Assembly (NCBI GenBank): GCA_029817715.1
Contig: JARUPY010000412.1
Location: 1 to 64,000 of the forward strand
Direction: 5' to 3'
DNA from: Melastoma dodecandrum
Lineage: Eukaryota > Streptophyta > Magnoliopsida > Myrtales > Melastomataceae
DNA length: 64,000 nucleotides
Part shown: in pieces, positions 1-12,250 of the stretch
Layout: each line of letters starts with the position of its first letter
Position numbering within the stretch: position 1 is the first letter of the stretch
Position numbers and translations under genes: made by a program
Notes under the pieces: model-generated
Seen by the model: the letters and a program-made list of their open reading frames with translations, nothing else
What the model was told of the DNA's origin: nothing
The model's database searches: none

Positions 1-1892
1 TACAAAGGCAAAACTGTGAGGAAAAAGCCATAAAAGTTGAGTTTCCCCTTTGAAGGAGTGTGTGTTGGAGCCTGTATTCGCCCGCAAGGAAATGTATTAC
101 GTGCTCAGTGACGGAATGACAACCGTTACGATCTCTCCATTCACTATCTAAGCTATGCAGTTATGAACAAGTAGGGAGAACGAGGATGGGAAAGAGTTTT
201 AGATCTTCCTAGATAGTTTCTCGAAAGAGAGGAAAACTCTGGAATTATGCCTCCAGACAAACACATTTGAAGTCTGGAGAAAAATCGCTGATTATACCGA
301 CTAATTTTCATTTTAAGCTCAGAGATTTAAACAAGATGAAGAGATAGCCGGGTAAATAGTGCATAGACACCAGCTTCTTGTGTATATTTTTTACAACCCT
401 CTACCTCATTTGGGGGAGGCGATCTGAATTAGTGAACAATTTTCTCTCACATCTCTCTGTGTGAAGTTCTTTGATTGGTTTCCGAAGAATACCTTAAGGA
501 ATCATGTGTGGTGTTGAATTAATCAGAACTGGTTAATACTAACTTAAGGTTAGATTTACGAATCGAACCCTTGAAGGGGAAGTCCTTATGACTAAAACCT
601 TGTTTAGGAGGAGCAGTGTCTATATAAGACCCTCATTCGGTAAGGGCATTCCGGGAATGACACAGGAATTCTCAACTTTGAGAAGTGAGTAACTCTTGAA
701 TTTCCAGAAGTTGCCGGATGCTTTGGTGAACCTTCTTGAGCGCTCCATTTGTAGTAAGATATGATAAGCAATCTTATTTTAAGTTTGTTTATGTTCATCT
801 TTCTATCTTGAAAGAAAGGGTGCAATTGCAACGAGTCATTGTTATGACGGATTGTCCAAACCCTGAATTATTCCATTTGGATCACGGTTGTGGGCATGGA
901 TTCTACTACCGGTCTTCTTAATACTGTTGTAGATCGCTTAGAAATTGCTATCAGCATAGATAACTCAGTTATCCGAGCTTATAGAAAGTTATTTCTAAGA
1001 AATTAGAAAGAACTGTCTCTAGTAAATAGTGGAATTTGAAGGAATTTTTCCCGTGAAGGTAAGGTTTTTTCCCAATAAAATCTCAGAATTACGGCTAGTT
1101 CAAAATACTCAAACGTAGTATTTGAGGTTAGTAGGAACGCCGACGACCCTAAAGGACGATTAGGAAATTCTTCTTAAGTTCGATTCACTGGCATTCTTGA
1201 CAATTTTGACGATTATCTAGCATTCTCATATTTAAATCTTTATTGTCTAGTATGGACTAAATTGAAAGAAATTAAATTTTGGGGGGAAAAATTTAAAAGA
1301 GGAAAATAGGAAAAGGGAGAGCGTCGGTTAGAATAGTGTAGAATAGAATAGGAATATATAGAAAAAAATGAACCGTTAAAATAGGAAATTGTTTCGTGGA
1401 CCACGGATAAAAAGGGAACATCGGGCATTTAAAAGGTGGGAGATCCCGGTCCAATTCAAGGTCGTTACTTAACCATGGGTACGATTTTAAGTGCAATTTT
1501 ATATATTATGTTTGAACCATATTCACCAAGATCCATACGTGCAATTAACCCAGTTAAGGGGTTGTACTTAGTTAAATTTTAATTTTTTTCATCCCATGTT
1601 TTTCGGAATTTATTTGTCTTTCTTTCTCGTATTGTATAAATATGTTAAACTATAACTTCACTCTCCTCTCTTTTGCTTCTTCCACCTTATTTCCTTTTCA
1701 AAACCGGGAAAACGCTCCCAAAATAACACCAAAAAGTTGCCGTTCAACAAATTTTTTCTGTAAACAATCAAAATAAATGTCAAGGGGATGGAAAGGTGCC
1801 ATTGCATATGCCAAGTCCAGATCATTCATCTAAAAAAAAATTAGACTCCACATGAAACCGGGGCCAAATAAAAGAGGGATGGATGCTTATTC
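1..1892. other. intergenic, nothing recognised
   Basis: AT-rich sequence with stop codons in every frame. The longest open stretches are under 80 codons and match no family I know. No LTR, tRNA or splice-like exon was recognised. It ends where the first copy of the LTR repeat begins. Confidence 0.5.
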
Positions 1893-2377
1893 GCGTGGCA
1901 AAAACACGTTACGATTTTGAACGGGAACTTTAATGTGTTGGATAGAATGTGGTGGCCAATGATGTAAACAAACTAACGAAAGAACAAGGAATCACTTAGC
2001 GTAAAGAAGAAAAACTTACAGTCATTGCATCAACACTTTTAAACGAACAGATAGTGTTTGATAATTCAAACAGCTGTTTTGGGGTCATGGAATCAGTTTG
2101 TCGTGTATCTACTACAGATCGGGGCTGGCTTATTTATACGACACTAACTAATAACCGTCGCTCTGACGCACATTTACCACGTGGTGATTATCCTAAAACT
2201 ATCTATCGATTGGCTACTACCAACGGACGCCGTCTATCGACGGCTTCTTTTTACACCAGGGTTCCTGACGTTGAGGTCCCTTGTCGATACTGAAGGCGGT
2301 CGATGGAATCTCTATCTTCGATCACGATGTCAGATCGTATCAGCACTCCCTTCGGACATTACAGCATTGATCCTTAT
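1893..2377 (-). repeat. 3' LTR copy (minus-strand element), with an extra segment of about 248 bp
   Basis: Positions 1893-2047 align with 5302-5452, including the shared stretch CACTTAGCGTAAAG. After a segment present only here (2048-2295), alignment resumes from GCGGTCGATG at 2296 to about 2377, matching 5454-5540. The two copies look roughly 70-75% alike by eye over the aligned parts. The extra segment is either an insertion here or a deletion in the other copy. Confidence 0.6.
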
Positions 2378-2499
2378 TTCTAACGAATACCCTCTGTCGA
2401 TTTTAGTGTCCACCTTAGTCCATCGATGGAAGCCCAAAAATGTCATTTTTACTATGTAAACATTTGGCCCCCTCCTTCCTCCTCTTTATGAACAAAAAC

Positions 2500-5278
2500 A
2501 GGCATAACAATATAATGGATTAGTGTCGATCCATACCTTGAGCTAGATTGACGACCACTATGATGTCGCAACTTGTTCGCTAAAAACATGACAATCCGCT
2601 TCTGCAGGTAATTGTACGAGCACAAAATGGAACAGCTGTGAGATTAATATCTTCTTCTTAAGGATAGGATTGCATCGACGACAATGTGTGTCAGCTTTCT
2701 CGAGAAACTATGCTATAGGGGGTCCATCCTTATTGGCTTGCTCAACGAGGGCGGTGGAGGAGGGTCGCAGTCGATCCTTCATATTACCCCTCTTGGCAGT
2801 CTCCTTGAATATGTCACTGGACCTATCAGCAGAGGAATCCACGTCGCTGTTGATCAGTCTGCGGGTGCCACTTGTGGCCTTGGGACAGCGAGGTGCTGCT
2901 TTTGCGTTCTGATCGACATGACCCCTTATCAGGAAAGGACCTTGTGAGCGTCAGGAAAGGGGATCCTTTCCCCCTGGGGTTTGATTAAACGGCCTTCGGG
3001 AGGATCCCTAAGAGAATTCTCCAATCACATCTATTCTCCACCGATGGTCAGATCGAACCAGTCTTCTGTCTGTTGTGATTGGATAAAGAAACTTCATGAA
3101 TGTGAAACACTTATCTGTGGTATGAGTTTCATTCATATGCCACCAAACAAACTTCGTCTTCCGCCTCGAGATGTAGCCACAAGACAAGAGACGATCCCTT
3201 TATCGAGAAGACTCTTGAACAACTTGTTAACCACATAAGTTTCTCAAGAAACATTGGATTACTGAAAAGCACGGTTGAACAACATCAACCATGTTAATGT
3301 CGAATGTATATACTTCACATATCAGTAAAAGGTTTTTTAACGATAGAAGATTAGCACTTCCGGACCCCTTGAAATAGAGAATCTTCGACTCAATAAGATC
3401 CTGTATTAAATTCCTAAAGGTCAAGTAACCAAAGGTGGCTGTGGCGTAAAAGACTCATGCCATTTACAATAGCTTTTGTTCTTCTCCCTCTCAGTCTAAG
3501 GGAGTCGATGGCCAGGTTTCAGCTTGGATTCGATCTCGTTTGTGTAAACCAGTCGAAGTTATTGTCAACCTTCTCAATATCTAAAGAGTATTTTCTCTTC
3601 TTCATTCGACTTCTGAGATGCTTTCGCTTTGAAGTTTTTCTTCGACAAATGGTCACATATAGTAGCTTCACCTTTGACAAACTCAGCCATATCGACCTCC
3701 CACAAGCGTGGTTTCAACTTGATAGGTCGTTACGCTCCGCCTATTCCACGCCTGTTTCACGTCGATTCTTCTCTGTGAGTAAATTGTCAATATTTGGTGG
3801 CCCTCAAAGAGAGTTCGTAAAAGAATCTATGAATTTTTTCTCCTTGGTATTTCTTTCGAATTCGAATATTGAGAGCTTCCTGAGCTACACAGACAACCTC
3901 ATCTTCACTCATCGATGTATCAAATCTGAGTCGAGCCTTTCTGAATCGCTGCAGGAAATTCGCTACAAGTTCTCCAGGCTGCTGTTGCATCTTAGCCAAT
4001 TCAACTAGAGAGATTGACGAATCCAAGTGTGGCAAAGGCCATGCATTGAACTAGTCTCCATGTCCAGCAAGTTCTCGCACTAAGTTCGGAGGAAGATGAA
4101 TATTCCTGGTAAACTCTCGTCCAATGAGCGAATTAAGGGAAGAGTCGAAGCTTCTAATAGTCGTTGTTCGACGCTTCACCGAGTTTAATGAGTAAAAATC
4201 GAGATATGTGCTCCATCGGCATCATCTTACAATGCGAGTGAGATCAAGGATCTTGAAGCCCCTCGGATACGTATAATTTCTCGATCGATGAACTCTGGGT
4301 TGGGTGTCCTGTAAGAGGTTGGATATCTTCCCTACGCACCGCACCTGGGACCATCTGTTCGACTACTCGGGCAATGATGTCCCTATAGCCAACATAGGAT
4401 CGACAGGACACGAGAAGGACTCTTCTAGGGATTTCCCTTCCTAGATGATTTTTGTCAGGCTCTCTATCAAAGGTAGGAACCTCCCTGGGGAATTGTCATT
4501 GAAAAGGTTTTTCTTCTTGGGGGTTGGCTTTTCTACTTGCGGATCCAACGAACGGGGTTGTCGACAGTTTACTGTGTGTACTTGGACTCTCCCGTCGACG
4601 ATGAGGAAGTGCATATGCCTCCGTGCGGTCGATAAATTGATCCTGTGCTATTGCATCATCATCAAGACCGTTGAAATCCACCATGACGATTGAATCGATC
4701 AGGGGTCACAAAAAGTCACCACGATCATCAAGAGGACAATTGCGTGTACTAGTTGGTTAGGCCCGTCGTTAATACAGTGTGTGCTGGGGGAAGATTCTTG
4801 AGTGGTCGCGTGTATCGAAACAAACCCTACGCTTTCCATCGCGAATAGCAGCCATTCTCGCCGCAGTTTCGGAGAGCGAGAGTTTGTCAGTTTCGATTCT
4901 AGCAGCCAACCCCTGAAAGTTGTTTCTGTTTTTCAAAAAGTTCTCGTGATTTTTTGCCTGAAAAATTATCCTTTGTGAAAATATGTCTAGAGAGACTATT
5001 TCCGGTGCGTGTTCGGCAAAGTGTTCGGCACAGCGGGGAGTCTCCCGCTTCCTACGTCCGAACATTTTGTTGTCCAAGAATTCCTGGGCATGTTTGTTTG
5101 CCCATATTTCTAGGCAGTTTGTTGCCCATTTCGGACGGTTGGGTTCGGCCATTGTTAGCAGCCTGGTCCTACCTAGAATTGGCCTCTGAATCACCGTGAG
5201 TATCAGCCATTTCTGTTTGCCGCACTCCTGGTTTGTTGTTTGGCATAACGTGCTACAAAACTTCGCCTCGGCTCCCAC
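2500..5278 (-). pseudogene. decayed retrotransposon gag polyprotein
   Basis: The open frame 4769-5278 (169 codons) follows the 5' LTR and would be the gag leader; I do not recognise a domain in it. From about 4250 down to 3787 the translation matches the Retrotrans_gag capsid region, best in 3787-4035 (ELAKMQQQPGE, then NFLQRFRKARLRF). Further down, 3600-3050, come the lysine-rich KKRKYS segment, a CKWHESF piece and an HTTDKCF piece. These are the Cys/His-containing C-terminal gag motifs seen in plant Ty3/gypsy elements. Several stops and at least three frame changes separate the pieces. No retropepsin or RT follows before the 3' LTR. Confidence 0.7.
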
Positions 5279-5301
5279 TATGGTCGCAAAAAATGTGTTT
5301 T

Positions 5302-5540
5302 GCGTGGCAAAACACAGTCGCGATATAACGATGACTTAAAGTGTTGGATTAAAATGTGGTCAGCCAATTAGTAAAAAAACGAACGAAAGAACAAGAATTC
5401 ACTTAGCGTAAAGGGAAAAACTTGGAGCCATTTGACAAACACTTGAAACGAATGCGGTCGATGTAACTCTTATCTTTTGATCGATCACCGTTGTCCGTCG
5501 ATCAGCATCTCTCACGGCCCGTTCCAGCATCGATCCTTGT
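5302..5540 (-). repeat. 5' LTR copy of the gag-only element
   Basis: Direct-repeat partner of 1893-2377, about 240 bp. On the minus strand it leads into gag, whose first ATG in the long open frame is at 5278. A primer-binding site should lie around 5280-5300, but I could not match it to a specific tRNA. Its outer border abuts a tRNA-like sequence at 5541-5610. Confidence 0.6.
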
Positions 5541-5610
5541 CCAGGGTCTCGAACCTGCTACCTTCGCGTTCATTAACACGACACTCTCTAACCAACTGAG
5601 CTAATAGGCC
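5541..5610 (-). tRNA. tRNA-Ile(AAT)-like remnant, 3' acceptor strand missing
   Basis: Read on the minus strand from 5610, it begins GGCCTATTAGCTCAGTTGG, then TTAGAG. This gives a 5' acceptor strand and a full A-box/D-arm. The anticodon loop is TTAATGA with AAT at the anticodon position, followed by CGCGAAGG and the B-box GCAGGTTCGAGACC. This is the plant tRNA-Ile(AAT) pattern. The anticodon arm carries two extra bases, and the 3' acceptor strand that should pair with GGCCTAT is absent: the sequence runs straight into the LTR. It is therefore a pseudo-tRNA, either interrupted by the retrotransposon or a tRNA-derived repeat head. Confidence 0.65.
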
Positions 5611-8000
5611 ATTCTGCATCAAACATATAACTTTCCCTTATTATTTCATATAAACCTTTTAAAAGAAAGTATTATCATGGCCTGATTCCTAAACATTGAA
5701 AATTTTCCGGCAGGCGTTCTACTCTACGTGTACGAAACCATTTCCCATCCACGCGATCTCCCTGGGAATGTCTTTTGTCGTCGTCTAATTCTGTCAGGGG
5801 AACCCCCAAAAACAAAAAAGGTGGCGAATTTGGCATTTATAGACTCGAGAGTAGGGGCCGATTCTTTTCATCCTTATTTATTTTATTTATATATTTAATC
5901 CCATTTTAAAAGACAAAATTACAACAGCAAGAAGAAAAAACAAGGAGGAGTCAAAAAAACAATAAAAAGAAAAACAAGGAATTTGACGGAGGAACAACCA
6001 CTCAAACTCAAATTCTCGTCAAAATTTTTTTTTTTTTAATATTAGGAGAAACGTTATCGGAAAGCATGCAAGGCTCTTGCCATATTTATCACGGCATTCC
6101 GTCCCTAAAAACGAAAATAATTTAATAATCCCAAATAATAAGTAACATTCCGTCCATTGAATCCCACGCCCAAAAGATAACCCACCGAAATGAAATATAC
6201 TTTCTTTTTTTGTTTTTTGTCTCCGGTATTGTGGGACGAATTGAATTTAACACAAAACCGAGGAATCAATCGCCATTTTAGTAGTTCGCGCTTTCCAATA
6301 GACAAAACCAATCTATCCAAGTTGGCGGGGCGAAAGGTGGGGACGCTTAACGTTTAAGCCCTTAACCACGGCCAGATCTCGAAATTCGGAACGGGAGTAA
6401 CCATGAGACACACACAGAAGTGGTATGAATCCTGTTATAAAGTTTTCATATCACTTTAGGTTCCGAGAAAATTAAAATGGATTGCATAGCATGCAGATGC
6501 CCAGAATGCAGCTCGCCATAAATTTCGGTTGCTTGAATGTAAATTATTTTTTAGTTATCCATATTTTATGGATTGAATGATCGTTAATTCACGTTATGGT
6601 GAAAGGGGAAGACAAGCTTCCTCCTCCCCATCCCCAACCCCCTTATTTCACGTACAAAAATCATTGAAATTAAAAAAAAAAATGGGCCCCCCAACCCCAC
6701 CCCCGATCCAATATCGACTCCATCTCACTCCTTCATTATAATCTTTAAACCTCATCTATTTGTAAATTTTTATTTTTGTATTTTATTTATTCTAATAAAT
6801 AGATATGAAAATTGATGGGGAAGGGCTAAAGTAGTTAAGTCGAGATCGCCATTCTCACATCTTATGATAACGAAATTAAAATTATACAATTATCCACCTG
6901 TCTATCTCTCCTCTCTGTGTACTGACCACCCGATCACGCGATACACTAACACTGATCAAAATCCCCGCATTCACATATAATCATCATTATTTAGGAAACC
7001 CCATATTACGACTTCATCTATCTCATAAAACCCATCCCCATCATCCCCCCACCCACTAAAAAATTCAAAATTTGAACTCTCTATTCTCAATCAATCTCTG
7101 CTGGTCTTCCACTCCCCAACAATTGTTCTTTTCTTTTTTTAATTGTCAAATAATTAATCAAAAAGGGGAGAAAATCAAATGACGCAAAATCCTCTCTTCT
7201 CTCCCCCCCCCGCTCCCACCCGAAACAGTTGCCACGATACGCCTGCTTGAATTTAAACCCCTTTCTTTAAATCAACATTTAAATATAGCAAACCTAATCC
7301 GCCCTGTCCTCCCCCCCTCCACCCACCCAATTAAACTCAGCCTATTCAAAAAAGAAAAAAGTCAAACACTAAACCCACAATAATTAAAAAACCAAATTGG
7401 AAAAATTAACCAATTGTTTGTTTGATTTGAATACAAGAGAAGAGAAGGGAACAAAACTCTATGCTCACATGCCTCCTGTCAAGTGGGATAAAAAGAAAGA
7501 AAAAAATGTGAAGCCCCAATGAAAATCAATTGAATTGGCTTAGGGAGGGGAATCTTTCAGAAGATCTATGTGGTGTGATGTAATAGATTCCTAGGACCCA
7601 GGTTTTATCAGATTTTTTTCATCAGCATCATATCCATCTACAAACATAGAAATTTCAGAGGGATCACTCTCGAGTTTCTCCATTTTCAGTTTTCTTTCGA
7701 TTTCTTAATTTCTAATGCCAATTATTCCATGGTACATATCTACGTTTCTCCATTTGGTATTCATCTCCGATATTCAATTCCTAGAAATGTGTTTGGGGAC
7801 AGTGGTGTCCCCATTCATTATATATATGATGTTTACGAAAGAAGAAGTTAGGGGGCGCGATTTAGACTTTTATAGATCCCTCTCCGTCAGCCCATGCATT
7901 GCTCTGTCTCCCTATTCCTATTATAATATATTTTGACGGGCGTTCATAAATCAAAGGGACAGCCAGATCAACTGACCACCCATATTACTTTATTTCGTAA
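5611..8000. other. intergenic, AT-rich, nothing recognised
   Basis: Mostly A/T-rich sequence with C-rich runs around 6600-7380. Open frames are short and unrelated to known families. No tRNA, LTR or exon-like pattern was seen. Confidence 0.45.
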
Positions 8001-10989
8001 TCACAAAAATTAAGGATTGTAATTTTTCTAATTGATTTAAACCGGTTCTCCTCGTATAAAAAAGGGGATGTCTAGGAGTTTTGGGACTTTCTTGAATTGA
8101 ACGGGACAACTTCTTTTTAGAGTCTTCACAGAGTATAGCAGGCGGAGCTTTCTCTCAGTCTTCAATGGGCCGGGCGGGTGAGATGGGCTCAAGGGATTCC
8201 TCGGTTTTCAAACAAGGGGAAGAAAGCCTGCCGATGCTCATCCTGTGATTCAGGGGCTTCCTACATAACCACAGCGAGAGGATGAATGGTATTCGACGTC
8301 GCCAAGCTTTTCTTTCCATTCGACGGACTTACAAGGATAAGGATTAGGAAGAAGGTGGAGCTATCAGCCAGCAATGGTCGTACAAGGCGACCCCGGCGTC
8401 GACCGTCGCTCGGTTGAGTCGGTTGGAGAAGCAAAAGGGTCAAGGAGAAGTGCTGGCGGAGGGGGGGGGGGGTGGACTGCAGCGAACAGCCGCCGACCGT
8501 GGGCGGGGATCGTCGGCTGCACGTGCCTCGGTGGGTGTTTGTGCGGCTCATGGCCGATGGTATGGCAGCCACAGGGTGAGCAGTCTCATGCGGCAGGCAG
8601 GGAGAGTTGGCCCCGCCTTTGAAAATTTTTCAGGCTGTCTTCAGGGGGTTTTTGGTAATGCTTTCCCACATATCGCGGCCCATATATTTTACCTCAATTG
8701 TATATTGTTTTTTGCAATTAATTTGTACATACTTCGCTAGAAATATAGAAATAACATTTGTAATTTGTACATTTCCACAATTATATGGTAAAACTGCTGC
8801 TCGGATTTCTGGTCACCTGTACATAGACTGTTTACCCTTTCTTGAACTTTTCTTTATAATTGTTTATTATTGGTCTTCTTAGCAGGCCAGGAAGGCGTTT
8901 TGGAAGGCATTAAAGGGGATCGTTAAAATTGCAAGCCCTAATCAGAAGGGTTATATGACGAGGAAAGAAAACAGCCGCTGCCGTCCGTACCAATGCATGC
9001 TCTAGCCAGGGCTCGTGCCGCGGCCCCGTCCCAAGTGTGGCCTCGACGATCCCTCGACAAGGAGAACAGGCTTGCACCCGGTTTACTGGCACTCGCTGCG
9101 TTCCATAGTAAGGAATTTCTTTGTAGTTTAGTTTATATATAAGATACGTTGGATTGCGATATTGATGCTCTTGTGGATGTCCATGTGTATTCACTGTTAC
9201 TATCAGGAAAGGTGTGACGTATTACTAGCAAACGTTATCCCACAGCAAGAGGTAGACTTGAGTTGGGACAGGTATACGACAGTGTTGAAATGTTCCACCG
9301 GGAGCCCAAACTACTGTCAGCGATAGACCATGGCCAACTTCCCCCACATTCGGCTGTCCCCAAAACTTGAACTGGAGGGAATGTACACGGCCCGCGACGC
9401 GTATCAACCTTTCTACGGCACGTTGGCTCGTCTCTCTTTCGAGGCTTGACAAGCTACTGTGAGACCACAGCCACGCTTCCTATCAAGGAGCCTTTTGTGC
9501 AGAGAATGCTCCGCACTTCAAGAAGCATGCTTGCCTGGACCAACCAGAGCTACATGGCGGAGCACGCAGTCGTACCAGTGCAAACGCTTGGAGATGCGCA
9601 GAACGCCGCACCACAAAAGCAGAGGCCGAACTGGTCCGAGTGGCCTGAGAGGCACAGGACGATCGCCTGCTGCGAGAGATCATGGCGGCACGAAACAGCG
9701 TGACCGGGGTCTGAATAATTGGAAACGGACTAATCTAAATCATAGTATTAGTGTGTCCCTGTGAAGAGAGTTATTATTCCAGTATATTTTTTATTTATAA
9801 TTCTTTAATGATTTATTTTCCTCTTTAATCCAAGTTATTGATATTATTAAGGAAAAGGGACACGATTCATAATACGAAACAAAAAAAAAAAAATAATACA
9901 AAAAAAACCCCCCACTAAAAAAATTGAAAGAATGAAATTTATTGATACAAGTAAAGGAATAAAAAAAAAAGGAATGAAATTTCATTAATGTTTGGACGTC
10001 GTACCCACTGGGGGGAGAAGACAGGGAGGGCAAAGGGGCCTAGGCAGTTTTGACTGGGTGTGTAGTTACTAAACTAGTATTTTGTATTCATGATATACAG
10101 ACACCAGGGGCGGAGGCAGTGGAAAAAGGGACACTAATTACCAATCATCCGATTTCGTGCAGGTGTGTCTGCTGTAAATCCACCCGCTTTTTTTATTTTT
10201 TTATATTTATTTCTTTCCTTGTCCCAAAAACTATTTATGGTTCCTTATTCTAACTTAAACTCAGATTTTACTAACCAATCTCGTTTCGTTCCCACCCGGA
10301 ATCACGTATCGGATACAACAAACAGCATTATCGTATTCGGGACTCAAGGGTTGAACGGACGACTACGACTTGAGATACTACGTCGCACCACCGTTGTAAA
10401 TGAACGATAGGGTAATTCTCGCCAACACACGAAAAATCTACCAAGTGATAAGGGGAAAAAGAGACTCGAAGAGTTTCTCAAGGTTTAATTCTAAAATTTC
10501 ATTATAAAGTTGATCCTGATGGTTACCATTGTATAAAAGGGCTCTATATAGGATGCCCCAAAGAAAGGAGAAAGGAAACAACACTTAAAGGATAAAGAAA
10601 ATAAAGTTAGACGATAAAAGAAGGGAAAAGTGTTACTTTTTCGTCCCCTAAGACAAGGTTCTGACAAAGATAATAAGCAAGTAGATTGGTGTAATTAGAG
10701 CAACTCATGAGCTGTAAATTGTCACAACTTGTGAACCTCTCAAATCGTTTAGCCACCCATTATGGACTTTCTCGTCACTCGCTTATCACGTAGATTATAC
10801 GCCCTCTTTTTTGAGATCTACGATGACTCCTCTTGCCTGCCAGCGTCCGCTCATTCGCTTGTCGCTCAATTTAGTCTACTCCGGAGCAGCGTGAAACCTG
10901 TTTTGGGTCACCCGGTCAACAAAAATATCTAAGTGCACACGCTATCACTACCCTTGTCGAGCTTCAAGCATTTTTGTCTCGCATCACTA
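8001..10989. other. unassigned stretch with two GC-richer islands
   Basis: Two islands (about 8350-8640 and 8950-9710) are clearly richer in G and C than their surroundings. They hold overlapping open frames of 80-108 codons on both strands, the usual by-product of higher GC content. I recognise no domain in any of them. The rest is AT-rich with poly-A and poly-T runs (9880-9970). I do not call a gene here. Confidence 0.35.
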
Positions 10990-12250
10990 TCTACGTCAAC
11001 TTACAACTTTTAGTGTTTTGAACTTTTCGATTTGAGGTATGTTCTTAACCAAGGTCTGAGCAGTCGAAAATTGGACAACACATAAGTGCACCGATTCATG
11101 TGATCGATCCAAAACGCCAGTCTCAATCGATCCGATCGTAAACTTGGTATCGATTAAAGGTCGATTATAAAGCCAAAACCACTTGGGTTCATTTTCCCAC
11201 CTTTTCTATCTAACAGACTTTTGTGTTTTCAAGACTTTTTCATATGTAAGTCGTTTTGGTCGGACCTTTTGTCTGTCGAATGGTTGTTGATATACATAAT
11301 ACAATCGTTTCTGCACACAAGTCGGAAAAAAACGCCGCTTTGGTCAACTATCAGAACTCCCTTCTACAGAGCTTGGAATTAACTCAAAATTAATTGGGTT
11401 ATAAGATACCCCTTCTTTTGTCCAACAAATTTGTCAGTTTGTGAGATTTTTTGTTCGACGATTATCTTTCAGACGACCAATTTCTAGTCAGAAGTTATAG
11501 ACTTTCAGAATGCAATGGTTCTGTAGTTCGACTCAAAATGTTGTGTTCAGATAGATGAAACTAACACTTAGTTCGATCAATGTTATATTAAGTCGATGAA
11601 GCATAACTTGTTCGAGAGGAGAACTCCTTTTCACACAAAAACCATGTTGGGCTAGCTTGCTTTCTTTAGGTGAATTACATTGTTGTAGTTCTGAAAATTT
11701 TTATGGTTTCGACGAACATCTTCATCAAACATTTTCCAGTCGAAGATTCGACTTACATAATGCAACAGGTTCTGTAGTCGACCTGAAAACGCAGTTTCAG
11801 TCGATAAAGGCATAACTTACTTTGACAAAACTCTGTATTTCACTCAATACTAGTTGGACTAGGCTTTCTTTCCTTGCCTGGGAAACTAAACAAATTATTG
11901 TAGTTTTGTTGAACTTTTGATTGATTCGACGACATCTTCGTCGACCTTCCATCACGATCGAACATCAACCGTATAGAATACAACGGTTTTGTAATCTGAC
12001 TGAGGAAAATACTACCTTCAAGATCGACGGGAAATAAATGTGGATACAAAAACTCCATTTAACTCGAAATTAGTTGAGTAGCTCCATCCTTCTGGGTTAA
12101 ATTACAACCCAGTATATGTTTATGAGATTTTCATTTTGTAAGTCGTTCTCTATATTGAGTTTTTGCCTCTCGAAGGTTCGAAAAACAACACCTTGCAATA
12201 ACTCTAGAAGCGGACTGTAGGTGAGGCTTCAGACCTAACCAACTTCGTCC
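10990..12250. repeat. diverged tandem repeat, period about 210-250 bp
   Basis: A motif of the form CAA-CGGTT-TGTAGTCGAC recurs in variants at 11302, 11512, 11762 and 11981. A second motif of the form TTAACTCAAAATTAGTTGG-TAG recurs in variants near 11370, 11840 and 12058. Further parallel pieces (GTAAGTCGTT) occur near 11250 and 12140. Spacing of 210-250 bp and the same order of motifs show at least four copies, badly diverged. Whether this is a satellite or the inside of an old element is open. Confidence 0.5.

Larger units (their letters stand above)
1893..5540 (-). mobile_element. gag-only (non-autonomous) LTR retrotransposon, Ty3/gypsy type
   Basis: Two direct repeats (1893-2377 and 5302-5540) bracket about 2.9 kb. 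The interior, read on the minus strand, carries retrotransposon gag homology and no reverse transcriptase, RNase H or integrase that I can find. The minus-strand order is therefore 5' LTR (high coordinates), gag, 3' LTR (low coordinates). Length and content fit a large non-autonomous derivative that would depend on enzymes from a related full-length element. Gag is full of stops and frame changes, and the LTRs are well diverged, so the copy is old and inactive. The same gag family recurs on the plus strand at 46.27-46.95 kb. Exact ends are uncertain because no clean TG...CA termini or target-site duplication was found. Confidence 0.7.

Noticed and set aside
3457..4008. 183-codon plus-strand frame, the longest on that strand in this region
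   Set aside because: It is the antisense of the minus-strand retrotransposon gag at 3787-4035, which has clear family motifs; this frame has none.
8450..8480. G-rich run that could be a promoter quadruplex
   Set aside because: No gene could be tied to it, and homopolymer lengths in this window are not dependable.
9446..9764. Overlapping frames of 85-101 codons at 9.45-9.76 kb
   Set aside because: They overlap on both strands in a GC-richer patch, with no recognisable domain and no splice or LTR context.
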